Origin: Stentor coeruleus | Lineage: Eukaryota; Ciliophora; Heterotrichea; Heterotrichida; Stentoridae | Assembly (NCBI GenBank): GCA_001970955.1 | Contig: MPUH01000008.1 | Coordinates: 62,001 to 126,000 of the forward strand | Direction of reading: 5' to 3' | Length of the DNA: 64,000 bases | In this document: piece after piece, positions 52,722 through 62,210 of the stretch | Layout: each line of letters starts with the position of its first letter | How positions within the stretch are numbered: position 1 is the first letter of the stretch | Made by a program: the position numbers and the translations under genes | Notes under the pieces: model-generated | What the model was told of the DNA's origin: nothing | The model's input: only the letters and a program-made list of their open reading frames with translations | The model's database searches: none

Positions 52722-54004
52722 ATCACTCTTAATCAAGGTTATCATAAAAATTTAACTTGACTAACAAATTATCTGATAATTCAAAGAACAACTTATGCAT
52801 TCATAAAAACTTAGCCTAAATTTGTATCTAAGAATAAATTTGATGTTCTTACACTGTAATAAACTAATCTTTATGAGTAAAATATTGATTTGATCTTTGA
52901 AGTAGCTAATTAATTATTTCATTAAGCAAAGCATATAAACTTACTTAAAAAATAGCTCTTATGGGCTAGAGATTTATATTTGATTATGTTTGATAATTTT
53001 TTTGCATAAAACGAATTAAAGTAAGTGTGCAAAAAATTCAGATTAAAATCCATTTTCTTACATATATTAATATCATTTTAGCTATTTATTATAAATATGC
53101 TTTAATTATATTATAGGCAAATTACTTTGTCAAAGAATTTGATAAAAATAATGAAAATATGCAGACTTGATGAAAGTTTATAATTTTAAGACAGGCTTAT
53201 CTTTATGTTTTTATATAAATTTAATAAAATAATGGCATTTAAATCATTAGCTTTATTGTGTATATTCAACAAGTGAATATAAAACTTTCTCTTTATGCTT
53301 TATTACGATATTTTACAAGAAATATGCATTATTTTGGCTTTAAAACCTAAATATTTTTTTAGTGTAAAACACAAAAATGAAATTTTTAAACTATAAGTTG
53401 TTGTATTATTGTATAAATAATATTTACTTTTATTATTTATACTTATAATATATTTTTATACACAAACTAAAATATTGATAATACTTTGTGAAGTTTTATT
53501 GATTGTGCTTTGGCTTATTTTATCTTTGTTATATAAGATTACATTTTTATTCTTCATTGATTTGTGTAATAAAATGCATCTATAACAAAAACAATTTTCA
53601 TATCATATACGCATATATTTTATTATTCAAGTGCAGTATTGATTATTTTGTAGTATTTTTTTTGAAAAAGAACCAATAAAAACATGAAATAATTTTCCCA
53701 ACTCAAACTAACTCTTATTTTATAAAAACTACATAATTTTCTCTCACATTAATCATAAAATTACCTATTTTCTAGACCTATAACTCCAAAATCCTCCCCT
53801 TAAAACAAATAACATTCATAACGCACACCCACTTCAATACATATTTTCTCCATCCACATCCTTCTCATCCAAATCCTCGATTCTTCCTTCCAAAAGCCTA
53901 CATCCACAATCCTTCTAATTCAAAACCCAACACAAAAATTCAAACAATTATTTTTTACCTCTCAACCCATCTTCCAAGAAGCTTAAATACTAGAATTTTA
54001 TATA

Positions 54005-54967
54005 ATGGAAGAAAAAATTCGTATGCGGCCCTGCACACCAAGGACCGTAGAGCTAAAAACTGAAGACTTTTCCGAACTTCAAGACCCAAGTGAAATTTTA
54101 GCTTCAATAGCTGGTCTTTCCCCTTCTATCTTACCAAATTTACTAAAGCTCGAACTTAAACTAAACTGTGAAGAGGTGGCGGTACACAAATTTGGTGAGC
54201 TTTGTCCAAATATGAAAGAACTCAAGCTTAATGATAGTAATATTGACTCACTTAGAACCTTAGGGACCAAATGGAGTAACCTTGAAATACTATGGCTTGT
54301 CCGAACTGGGCTTTCAGAAATCGACGGCATTTCCGCATTTCCCAAATTAAAAGAGCTTTATTGTGCTTTTAATAGCATAATAAGCCTTGCAGCATTAATG
54401 TTTCACGAGAATATTCAAGTTTTAGATGTAGAAGGGAACAGAATTGCTGATTGGGCCGAAGTGGATTATTTACAATTCTGTTCTTCTTTATGGTCTGTGA
54501 ACTTTGAAGGCAACCCAATAAGCAAAGAATCAAATTATCGACAAAAAGTCCTTCAATCTTTAGAACAAATTATAATTTTAGATGATATAAACAAAGATAC
54601 TATTATAGAAACTCCAATACAAGAAAATGAAGAATTAGAACTTATTAGGAATTCAGTTAGAGAATCAGCGATTATTAGAAATAAGTCTCAAATGAGCACA
54701 AGACCAAGCACAGCTAAGAATATATTTCAAGAAGAAGTCAGTCATTTAACTGAAGAAGTTTTTAGTGGGAATCCGCTTAAAGCTATGAGGTTTAGGAGGA
54801 AAAAGTTATTTCAAGGTGGAGATGATGATATGATGAATTTGATTAGGGAGTTTAAATTTGATGATAGCAAAGGGGTTGAACAGACAGTAAAAAGACCTGT
54901 GATAGTGAAAAATAAAAATATTGTCATTAGGTCGGTTGGGAGGGAGGGGCTTTATGATACTAGGTAA
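54005..54967 (+). CDS. LRRC56: LRRC56/ODA8, dynein arm assembly factor
   Basis: A single-exon protein of 320 residues. Leucine-rich repeats occupy about 40-190: CPNMKELKLNDSNIDSLRTLG, WSNLEILWLVRTGLSEIDGI, FPKLKELYCAFNSI and IQVLDVEGNRIADWAEVDYL, each seen in part. These match LRRC56 (LKLNGSxLxSLRDLG, LWLARCGLxDLDGI, LExLDLEGN). The motif NFEGNPI followed by NYRQKVLQ also fits. LRRC56/ODA8 helps load outer dynein arms onto axonemes via IFT. The C-terminal 120 residues are basic and low-complexity. Confidence 0.9.
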   Translation: MEEKIRMRPCTPRTVELKTEDFSELQDPSEILASIAGLSPSILPNLLKLELKLNCEEVAVHKFGELCPNMKELKLNDSNIDSLRTLGTKWSNLEILWLVRTGLSEIDGISAFPKLKELYCAFNSIISLAALMFHENIQVLDVEGNRIADWAEVDYLQFCSSLWSVNFEGNPISKESNYRQKVLQSLEQIIILDDINKDTIIETPIQENEELELIRNSVRESAIIRNKSQMSTRPSTAKNIFQEEVSHLTEEVFSGNPLKAMRFRRKKLFQGGDDDMMNLIREFKFDDSKGVEQTVKRPVIVKNKNIVIRSVGREGLYDTR

Positions 54968-55274
54968 TTTGAAAGCTAATAACATTATAAGAAATATTGG
55001 AGTTTATGGGATAACCATTTTTTGTAGGTAATATAGAATATTGTGATGCAAGGAGATGGGAAAGGGAAGGGGTTGTAATAGGATTTTCCTTAGCCACACA
55101 AAGTGTCAGTCATCTATAACAGCATATAAACACCTTTAAGTTTATTTATCTAAATCACAAACATTCCTCCCATAGTAGTACTTAATTTTCAAATGCTTGC
55201 GAAATATAATTTCAAAGCTATTTATCCTAACCATAAAATTATATGAAATTTGTACTAGGTAAATAATTAGTAGT
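54968..55274. other. Intergenic, LRRC56 to RNASEK-like gene
   Basis: 307 bp, AT-rich. G-rich right after the LRRC56 stop, then mixed. No feature recognised. Confidence 0.5.
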
Positions 55275-55547
55275 ATGGGAGATTGCCAAGATTTATGTCT
55301 AAACTATTGCTTGCTTTTATCATTATCTGGAGTAATTATCCTTGTAAGAAATATCTAGGCATATCTAACTTCACTGTGCTATATCAATGCACCTGAGTTA
55401 AGAATATCTGAACGTGAAAATTATGCTTTAACTTTGCTCCATGCGACAGGTATTTACTTCATCCTTATTATTATCATTCTAGTACAGAAGAAATTAAGGA
55501 AGAAAGAGTCGCATCCACAGGATTACCATTTAATGCAGGATAGTTAA
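55275..55547 (+). CDS. Small two-TM protein, RNASEK/V-ATPase subunit f-like, 2 exons
   Basis: Two exons join across the 15-nt intron GTAAGAAATATCTAG (55344-55358), giving 85 residues. Layout: a short Cys-containing start (MGDCQDLCLN), TM1 (YCLLLSLSGVIILAYLTSL), a polar loop (ELRISERENY) and TM2 (TGIYFILIIIILVQ), then a basic tail (KKLRKKESHP). This matches ribonuclease-kappa proteins, which are V-ATPase membrane-sector components (yeast subunit f): GVIML in TM1 and AAGLYLLLG in TM2, with similar spacing. The gene is short and intron-split, so easy to miss. Homology is probable, not certain. Confidence 0.65.
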
Positions 55548-55833
55548 CTAAATAGCTCACAGCTTTTCCAAAAATGTTGTAGATATATAATATCATGTTC
55601 CTCAAAAATAATTACCTTTATGTGTCTGATTGATTAAATAATTTTTACCCTTAAACTCATGTAAAAATATTACAAACTTCTATTATATCTTATATTGGTA
55701 AAATTTCCAAGACTTTTATATATATAAATATTATACCAATGTTTTAATTCTTATATAAAATTTACTATATTCCCTATTAGAATAAAAACTATTCCTTTTT
55801 TTTGCTTAGAATTTTATACAGCTTTTTCTTATA

Positions 55834-58800
55834 ATGGCATTTATCTGGTGTTTACTTTCCCTAGTCTCATCAACTATAACTGAATTGTATGATGGGGAGA
55901 CTTTGCTTATAGACAACTATTCTGAAAATGGGTCTCAAGGCCTTTATAGTTTTTATATAAGCCAAGTAAATATTTCTGATCTTGTGATATCTTTGACAAC
56001 TTATTCAGACTATTTAAATCCAGATATTTTTTTAAGAGTAGATCAAATCCCATCTACATCTGAATATGATTATACAAGTAATACTTTAGGTTATAAGACT
56101 ATTATAGTTCCTTTTAAAAGTATTCAATTACATAAAAATTATTATGTACTAGTCATTTGCAACTCTTATTGTATGTATGGAATTACTTTATCTTTTGCTT
56201 CTGAGATTAAACTTAATAAAGGGATTCCTATTAATGGAAGACTTAATATAGGAAAGCAAGCTCTTTATAGATTTGAGCCTGGAATAAAATCGGATAATAT
56301 ACTTAAAATAACAGTTTCTAATATAATCGGCAAGGCTAATTTGTATGTGTCGATTGGTCAAAATAGTCAACCAAATGAGAAAAATTCAGAAGTTGTGGAT
56401 ATGAAATGGGATCAAAGTTTAGAGTATACATTTAAGAATTTCAATGCTACGACTGTATTTAAAATTGCTATTATAGCTAATGAAGATACTGAATATACTA
56501 TATTAGCAAGAATTTTATATACTAATATAACTTTTATACAAGCAAGTGAATCTGTTTATAATGAAGTTGAAACTGGGAAAATTGATTATTATTATATAAA
56601 TGTTTTAAACCCAAATGATGATTTAGTTATAAGTTTGACTATATTTACAGGTAATGTAGGTATTTATATTAGTGCTGGAGATTTACCAATGTTATCTAAA
56701 TATGATTTTTCATCAACACATATGGGTAATGAGAATTTGATAATAACTTCTAATGATAGAAAAATTATAGGAAAACCAATTGGGAAATATTATATTGGTA
56801 TTTATGGTTTTTATCATGCTTCTTTTGGACTTTTTACTATAATGTCAAATTATAGTGTTATTAAACTACAGCCAGGAATCCCTAAAAGCGGTTTAGTAAA
56901 TCAATTGTCATTTAAATATTATTCATTTGAGTTTCCTTTACAAAATACTAACATTACAATTTCTATTAGTGTTGGAATTGGTAACCCTGACCTTTATGTA
57001 AAATTATGTAAAGGAGATTTGACTAAATGCTTTATTACTGATAATGATATAAAAAATCCTATTGATATATATACATCAAATCATATGATTGGTAGTGAAA
57101 ATGTTGATATTTTACATAATCCATTATTATGTCCTAAAAGTAGTAAATGCATTTATCTTATTGGTGTGTATGGTAATGATTATTATTCAACATTTACAAT
57201 AATCGCGACAAATAATAAAACAAATGAAGTTGTGTTAAGAGCAGGAAGGCCAATATCTAATGTCCTTATAAAAAATGATTATTTCTATTATAAATTCATA
57301 GCAATCAACAACACAATACATGATATTGCTTTTACTATAACACTAACATATGGTGATAGTGACATTTATTCATGTTTTAATTCCTTATGCAATATAGAGA
57401 ATCTCAACCTTTTCGATAAAAATTCTTTAAACACCGGGTTAGAAATTGATAAAATTCATTACACAAAAGGATTAGATTCTAATAGTTTAATAGGGACTTA
57501 CCATATAATGATTTACGCAAAATCTGACACATCATATTCTATAGTATCCACAGAAATAATACCAGATAAAAATACAAAAATCCAAATCTACTCAGGACAC
57601 CCTCAAAAAGATACACTCTATAACAGGTTAAATGAAAACTATAGGCTTTATTTTTTCCCTATATATTTCACAGAACAAACTAAAGAAAATATTATCATAA
57701 CCTTATCAGCTATAACAGGTAAATTCTCATTATATATATCAAATAATATTTCTACAATCAATCAACAAAATGATATTTCTTATTACAATTGGCGTAATGA
57801 TATATCAAACCATACATATCCTTGTCATATTATAACAATCTCTCCATCAGATCCATCATATAAACTTGATAGCACATATTCAATTCTTGTCATGGGCGAA
57901 AAATATCTTCCAGATAACACATCAACTTATGTTATAAGTTTTACATCAGGAAGATCTTATATGATTTTAGCTGAAGATACACCTTATACTGGAATTGTTT
58001 TTCAAGATACTTATAATTATTATATATTCCCTGTATATTATAATAATGAAGATATTACTATTTCAATTACTGCTATGACTGGAGATCCTGATATTTTTAT
58101 ATCAATTGACCAAAGAAACCCTAATCCAGATATTAATGATTACAACTTTAGATCCACTACTTTTGGCAGTGAGTTTGTAACTTTAATATGGGAAGATGGG
58201 CTTAGAGAACAATGCTCAAAAGTATCTGAAAACTATCGTTTTGGTGACAAAAATGAATGTTTTATGTTTATTGGGATTTATGGTTTTGAAACTTCAACTT
58301 ATGTTATAAGAGTTCACCCAAGCAAAAATTCGCCTATGATTTTAACTTTAGATCAGCCTTTGAACTCTAATATGAATATGACATTATATGATTTTTATTA
58401 TACTATTGTAGATACAACTTTAGATTTGCATGTGAATTTACAGATTATATTTGGAGATTCTGATCTTTTTGTTAATATTTTAGATTTAAGAAAAGCTGAT
58501 AATGTTTCTGATTGGATCCGACCAACAAAAGATAATTACGATTTTGCTTCAGAGTCTACAGTAATGAGTGAAGAAATCAATATTGAATCTGTGTTATTAC
58601 AAAATCTATGCCCAAGTAAAATGTGCCTTGTTTTATCTTCAGTTTATTGTTATAATGATGTTTGTGCATATAGTATAACATCAAGACAGAATGAAATCCA
58701 AGCACTAATAGAAAACCAAGCGATGTATGGTTCAATAGACAAAGGGTATGTATATTATTCATATTATTGTGATAAAAATTCAACTAATTTCATAGTAACA

Positions 58801-61134
58801 TTGACATCATTTGATGGGAATCCAGATTTACTTATAAGCAAAGGTAAAGATTCTAGACCTGATTCCTCATCTTATATTTGGTTTTCTAATTCTTGGGGTG
58901 GGGATAGTATAATGATTACATCTGATGATGAGTTTTTTGAAGGTAAATCTATGAAAGGTACTTATATAATCGGTATATATAGTGAATATGGATTTTCATC
59001 ATTTAGTATTGTCATTAATAATAACCCAAACCCAATATTATCATTAACATCAGGAGTCCCACAATATGGTAATGCAACAGGTTCTATGAATTATTATTCT
59101 TTTTATAATGTTATTGTTCAAGATATCACAATTTCTATAACACCCATTTCTGGATCTGGCCAGTTTTATGCTAAAGCACATTTTGATTATCAAGAAAATA
59201 AACAAAATAATCTCCCTAGTAACAACGACAACTATTGGAGTTCTACAAAGTCTTCAGAAAGATATTATCAGATAATAAAAACTACAGATTATAGATTTTG
59301 TATATATTGCGAGATTGTTATAGGTATACAAGCAGATAAAGGTTTTTTTATATATAGTATAACTANCAACTATTGGAGTTCTACAAAGTCTTCAGAAAGA
59401 TATTATCAGATAATAAAAACTACAGATTATAGATTTTGCATATATTGCGAGATTGTTATAGGTATACAAGCAGATAAAGGTTTTTTTATATATAGTATAA
59501 CTATATCAAATGCTTTTAATATTACTATATTACAAAATGGGATTGTAACTAAAGGTGAGGTTCAACCAGAAAAATGGACTATTTATAGTTTTGAAGTAAT
59601 GAAAAATATCGACATAGATATTAGTTTAGCACCTTTTAGTGGACATCCAAATGTTTATATATCAACATCAAAAACCTGGACTTGGGAAAATTATTCTTGG
59701 ATGGAGAGTTATGCTGAAGATGCTATAACAATAACAATAAATGCTTCTGATATAAAATTTATACTTGGTACATATTATATAATAGTTCAATCTTATTTAT
59801 ATGCAAGTTATTCAATTGTTGCACATACTAAAGATGTACCTGTAATGTTAGTTGATGGATGGCCAGTATCTTATGCTTTAAAATCATCATCATCAGATTA
59901 TGTCCAAATGCGTTTTTTTATAAATTCAGGTAATAAAGTTTTTTGCACTTTATATGGTTTAGGGGATTTTCGTCCAGAAGTTTATACAAAATTTCAAGAA
60001 CCTTTTACAAAATATGAAAACACAGGCCCTAGAAATTATACTAGTTACTATAAAACAACTGATTATCAGAAAGAATATAATAAATTAAACATAACTTTAG
60101 AACATAAAAAAGATACACCTACACAGTTAAATCTAGGGATTTTTTCATACAATGATGCTTTTGAAGGGAAATATGGGAGGTTTCAAATTTTTTGTTCAAG
60201 TTTGACACAGACGACTATACTTAGAGTTGGATCTATGCATATAGAAATGTTAGATAAAGATATACAAAGTAGAAGTTATGAAATGATTACCCCTTCTAAA
60301 GGTGTATTAGATGCTTATGTTATACCTTGTATTGGGGATTTTAAACTTGAAATATCAAGTAATTGGACTTTATTTTCACAGGGTATACCAGATATAACAG
60401 TAGTAAGAATGATTGATGGGATATTATCTGGTACTATATCAGGAGCAAATGGTCGTTATTATATAAGTGTATCTTCACTTAATACTAGTATACCATATAG
60501 GCAGATTTATGAAATTATGTCCGTTTTTACAAAGCACGGTGATACCGTGCCTAAACTTATAAACCCTGGGAAAAATGGTTTAATTTCATGGGAATATCAA
60601 GGTAAAAAAAATATTACAATCTCTTGGTTTCCTGTAGAAAAAGATGGTATATCTATAGAAGATATAGATATTGAATATAAAATTTATTTCAGCTCAGATA
60701 AACATAATGGTATGGTCACAGCTTGTGGAATATATTTTTTCCAATCTCGTGGTGAAGTTATTCTTTTAGGCTCTACAAAAAAAACGTCTTTTAATATGAA
60801 ATTCCCTATGAGAAAAGGGTTTATAAATGTTATAGGAATACTTCCAAAATCAAATCCAAGCCCGATAAAGGAAATTGCTTATGACCCGACAGAAATTTTA
60901 ATTGATGATATTTTGATAGGGGAAGAAAGTTTTATAGTGTTTTGGATATTGGGGATACTAGTTTTCTTAGCTGTTTCTGTGGCGGTTTACTTTTATAAAA
61001 AGAAAAAAAGAATTGAAAATGTGTTCACTTATGAAATGAGTGATATTCGCAATGTAGCTACGGTTGCTAAAGATATTGACAAAAACAAATCGGCAGTAAA
61101 AAACCCATATATTCCTCTCTCTAATATTAATTAG
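55834..61134 (+). CDS. Giant type I surface protein with PPC-like repeats
   Basis: A single-exon protein of 1766 residues as assembled, of which about 46 are a false repeat at N 59366. Signal peptide (MAFIWCLLSLVSS), a very long ectodomain, one membrane span near 1700-1722 (WILGILVFLAVSVAVYF) and a basic tail (KKKKRI). The ectodomain is about ten to twelve repeats of 120-180 residues. Each has YY-F or YYSF, then I-S-I/L-T..GDPD-(L/I)-(F/Y)-(V/I)-S, and later GTYYIGIYG or similar. This is the pre-peptidase C-terminal (PPC)-like beta-sandwich pattern, here as the main architecture with no protease seen. Role at the cell surface is unknown. Confidence 0.8.
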   Translation: MAFIWCLLSLVSSTITELYDGETLLIDNYSENGSQGLYSFYISQVNISDLVISLTTYSDYLNPDIFLRVDQIPSTSEYDYTSNTLGYKTIIVPFKSIQLHKNYYVLVICNSYCMYGITLSFASEIKLNKGIPINGRLNIGKQALYRFEPGIKSDNILKITVSNIIGKANLYVSIGQNSQPNEKNSEVVDMKWDQSLEYTFKNFNATTVFKIAIIANEDTEYTILARILYTNITFIQASESVYNEVETGKIDYYYINVLNPNDDLVISLTIFTGNVGIYISAGDLPMLSKYDFSSTHMGNENLIITSNDRKIIGKPIGKYYIGIYGFYHASFGLFTIMSNYSVIKLQPGIPKSGLVNQLSFKYYSFEFPLQNTNITISISVGIGNPDLYVKLCKGDLTKCFITDNDIKNPIDIYTSNHMIGSENVDILHNPLLCPKSSKCIYLIGVYGNDYYSTFTIIATNNKTNEVVLRAGRPISNVLIKNDYFYYKFIAINNTIHDIAFTITLTYGDSDIYSCFNSLCNIENLNLFDKNSLNTGLEIDKIHYTKGLDSNSLIGTYHIMIYAKSDTSYSIVSTEIIPDKNTKIQIYSGHPQKDTLYNRLNENYRLYFFPIYFTEQTKENIIITLSAITGKFSLYISNNISTINQQNDISYYNWRNDISNHTYPCHIITISPSDPSYKLDSTYSILVMGEKYLPDNTSTYVISFTSGRSYMILAEDTPYTGIVFQDTYNYYIFPVYYNNEDITISITAMTGDPDIFISIDQRNPNPDINDYNFRSTTFGSEFVTLIWEDGLREQCSKVSENYRFGDKNECFMFIGIYGFETSTYVIRVHPSKNSPMILTLDQPLNSNMNMTLYDFYYTIVDTTLDLHVNLQIIFGDSDLFVNILDLRKADNVSDWIRPTKDNYDFASESTVMSEEINIESVLLQNLCPSKMCLVLSSVYCYNDVCAYSITSRQNEIQALIENQAMYGSIDKGYVYYSYYCDKNSTNFIVTLTSFDGNPDLLISKGKDSRPDSSSYIWFSNSWGGDSIMITSDDEFFEGKSMKGTYIIGIYSEYGFSSFSIVINNNPNPILSLTSGVPQYGNATGSMNYYSFYNVIVQDITISITPISGSGQFYAKAHFDYQENKQNNLPSNNDNYWSSTKSSERYYQIIKTTDYRFCIYCEIVIGIQADKGFFIYSITXNYWSSTKSSERYYQIIKTTDYRFCIYCEIVIGIQADKGFFIYSITISNAFNITILQNGIVTKGEVQPEKWTIYSFEVMKNIDIDISLAPFSGHPNVYISTSKTWTWENYSWMESYAEDAITITINASDIKFILGTYYIIVQSYLYASYSIVAHTKDVPVMLVDGWPVSYALKSSSSDYVQMRFFINSGNKVFCTLYGLGDFRPEVYTKFQEPFTKYENTGPRNYTSYYKTTDYQKEYNKLNITLEHKKDTPTQLNLGIFSYNDAFEGKYGRFQIFCSSLTQTTILRVGSMHIEMLDKDIQSRSYEMITPSKGVLDAYVIPCIGDFKLEISSNWTLFSQGIPDITVVRMIDGILSGTISGANGRYYISVSSLNTSIPYRQIYEIMSVFTKHGDTVPKLINPGKNGLISWEYQGKKNITISWFPVEKDGISIEDIDIEYKIYFSSDKHNGMVTACGIYFFQSRGEVILLGSTKKTSFNMKFPMRKGFINVIGILPKSNPSPIKEIAYDPTEILIDDILIGEESFIVFWILGILVFLAVSVAVYFYKKKKRIENVFTYEMSDIRNVATVAKDIDKNKSAVKNPYIPLSNIN
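59229..59503. repeat. Duplicate flanks around single N at 59366
   Basis: Bases 59229-59365 recur at 59367-59503 (137 bp, one mismatch). 138 nt with the N is a multiple of three, so the giant protein stays in frame with about 46 false residues. Confidence 0.9.
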
Positions 61135-61148
61135 GTAATAAACCATAA

Positions 61149-61805
61149 CTAGCATTCTGAAAAGTTAGGGGAACATATTGACATGGCTGCCATTAATAAA
61201 AGTAGGAACAATAAACAAGCACAAATCGCGTACATTTTCACATTCTGCATCCTCATATTATTCTTAACACTATTCGCACGTTTTTTCATAGTCACCGCTT
61301 GTTCTGACATATACTCTGTTTTTTTCACAAGCAACTCCACTTTTTCTCCTCTCGCAAGAACTTTATCAATATTATTCAACATTATGTCTTTAGCTTGTTC
61401 TACTGTTGCCCTCAAAGATGTCATTTTATCAATATCTTTACTTGTGTTGAAAAAATCCATTCTTTCACGAAGAATTTTAACAAATTCAGAATGCACACCA
61501 AAGGATATGGTCGTATTGGCAACTTTAGAGTATTTTTCAAAGAATTTCGTTTTAACATCGTCGAGGAATAAAAAAGCCACTCGCTTAGTGAATTCAGTTT
61601 CTGATAGACACATAAAGATAAAATTGTTTTCTGATAAGTAATGATATACATAGCTATCGTTGTAGGTATAAGAGAATTTACCATTACGGGGAAGTTTTGG
61701 AATTATGTTTCTTGTGACTTGAGGGAAATTACCTTGGGCTTTAGAGTGCTCAGATAAGACTGTATCAGGGTCTCGGAAAACGAGAGCATATATTATTTGA
61801 GCCAT
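61149..61805 (-). CDS. VAMP7: VAMP7-type longin R-SNARE
   Basis: A single-exon protein of 218 residues: longin domain (about 4-110, IIYALVFRD, NFIFMCLSETEF, RVAFLFLDDVKTKF), SNARE motif (125-185) and a C-terminal membrane span (about 190-210). The zero-layer arginine is present in KVLARGEKVELL, so it is an R-SNARE. The longin plus SNARE plus anchor layout fits VAMP7/VAMP72, which acts in endosome, lysosome and plasma-membrane fusion. It converges on the giant ectoprotein gene with only 14 nt between stops. TAG stop. Confidence 0.93.
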   Translation of the reverse strand: MAQIIYALVFRDPDTVLSEHSKAQGNFPQVTRNIIPKLPRNGKFSYTYNDSYVYHYLSENNFIFMCLSETEFTKRVAFLFLDDVKTKFFEKYSKVANTTISFGVHSEFVKILRERMDFFNTSKDIDKMTSLRATVEQAKDIMLNNIDKVLARGEKVELLVKKTEYMSEQAVTMKKRANSVKNNMRMQNVKMYAICACLLFLLLLMAAMSICSPNFSEC

Positions 61806-62210
61806 TTATATGATGATGGAAAGATAATTTACTAAGTGGATTTTTTTTTTGATTGGATTTATGGTGGATTTATATGCTTTTAAAGGAAATATAAGGTAGT
61901 ATAGTGATTTTGTGGTTGTTGAGGATATGCTATTTTTTTATTGAGAGTTTACAGAGGAAATAAAGTGTTATAAGGATAAGGATTTTAAAAATATACTGAT
62001 TAAGGATGTTTTAATTAGGGGTTTTATTTTTAAATAGCAAAGCTAAATAGGTAGTTTTAGTAGATAAGCTAGTTTTATGATAAATATATATGGATAACTT
62101 ATTATAGTTTGATAGTTGGGATACTATTAATTTTATAATGCTTAAGTTAAATATTGTATGATTTATCAATAGATCAAATTTAATATTTTAAAGGCTATGA
62201 ATAATAATAA
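61806..62210. other. Divergent intergenic, VAMP7 / SHIPPO gene
   Basis: 405 bp, mostly G/T-rich on the plus strand as expected for the 5' flank of VAMP7. No feature recognised. Confidence 0.5.

Larger units (their letters stand above)
52056..54004. other. Longest gene-free stretch (1.95 kb), divergent
   Basis: Between the zinc-finger gene and LRRC56. The first 200 bp are G/T-rich, the last 300 bp C/A-rich and G-poor. The middle is extremely AT-rich with many stops in all frames. It holds the palindrome at 52402-52428 and the N-junction at 52656. No gene or tRNA recognised. Confidence 0.55.
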
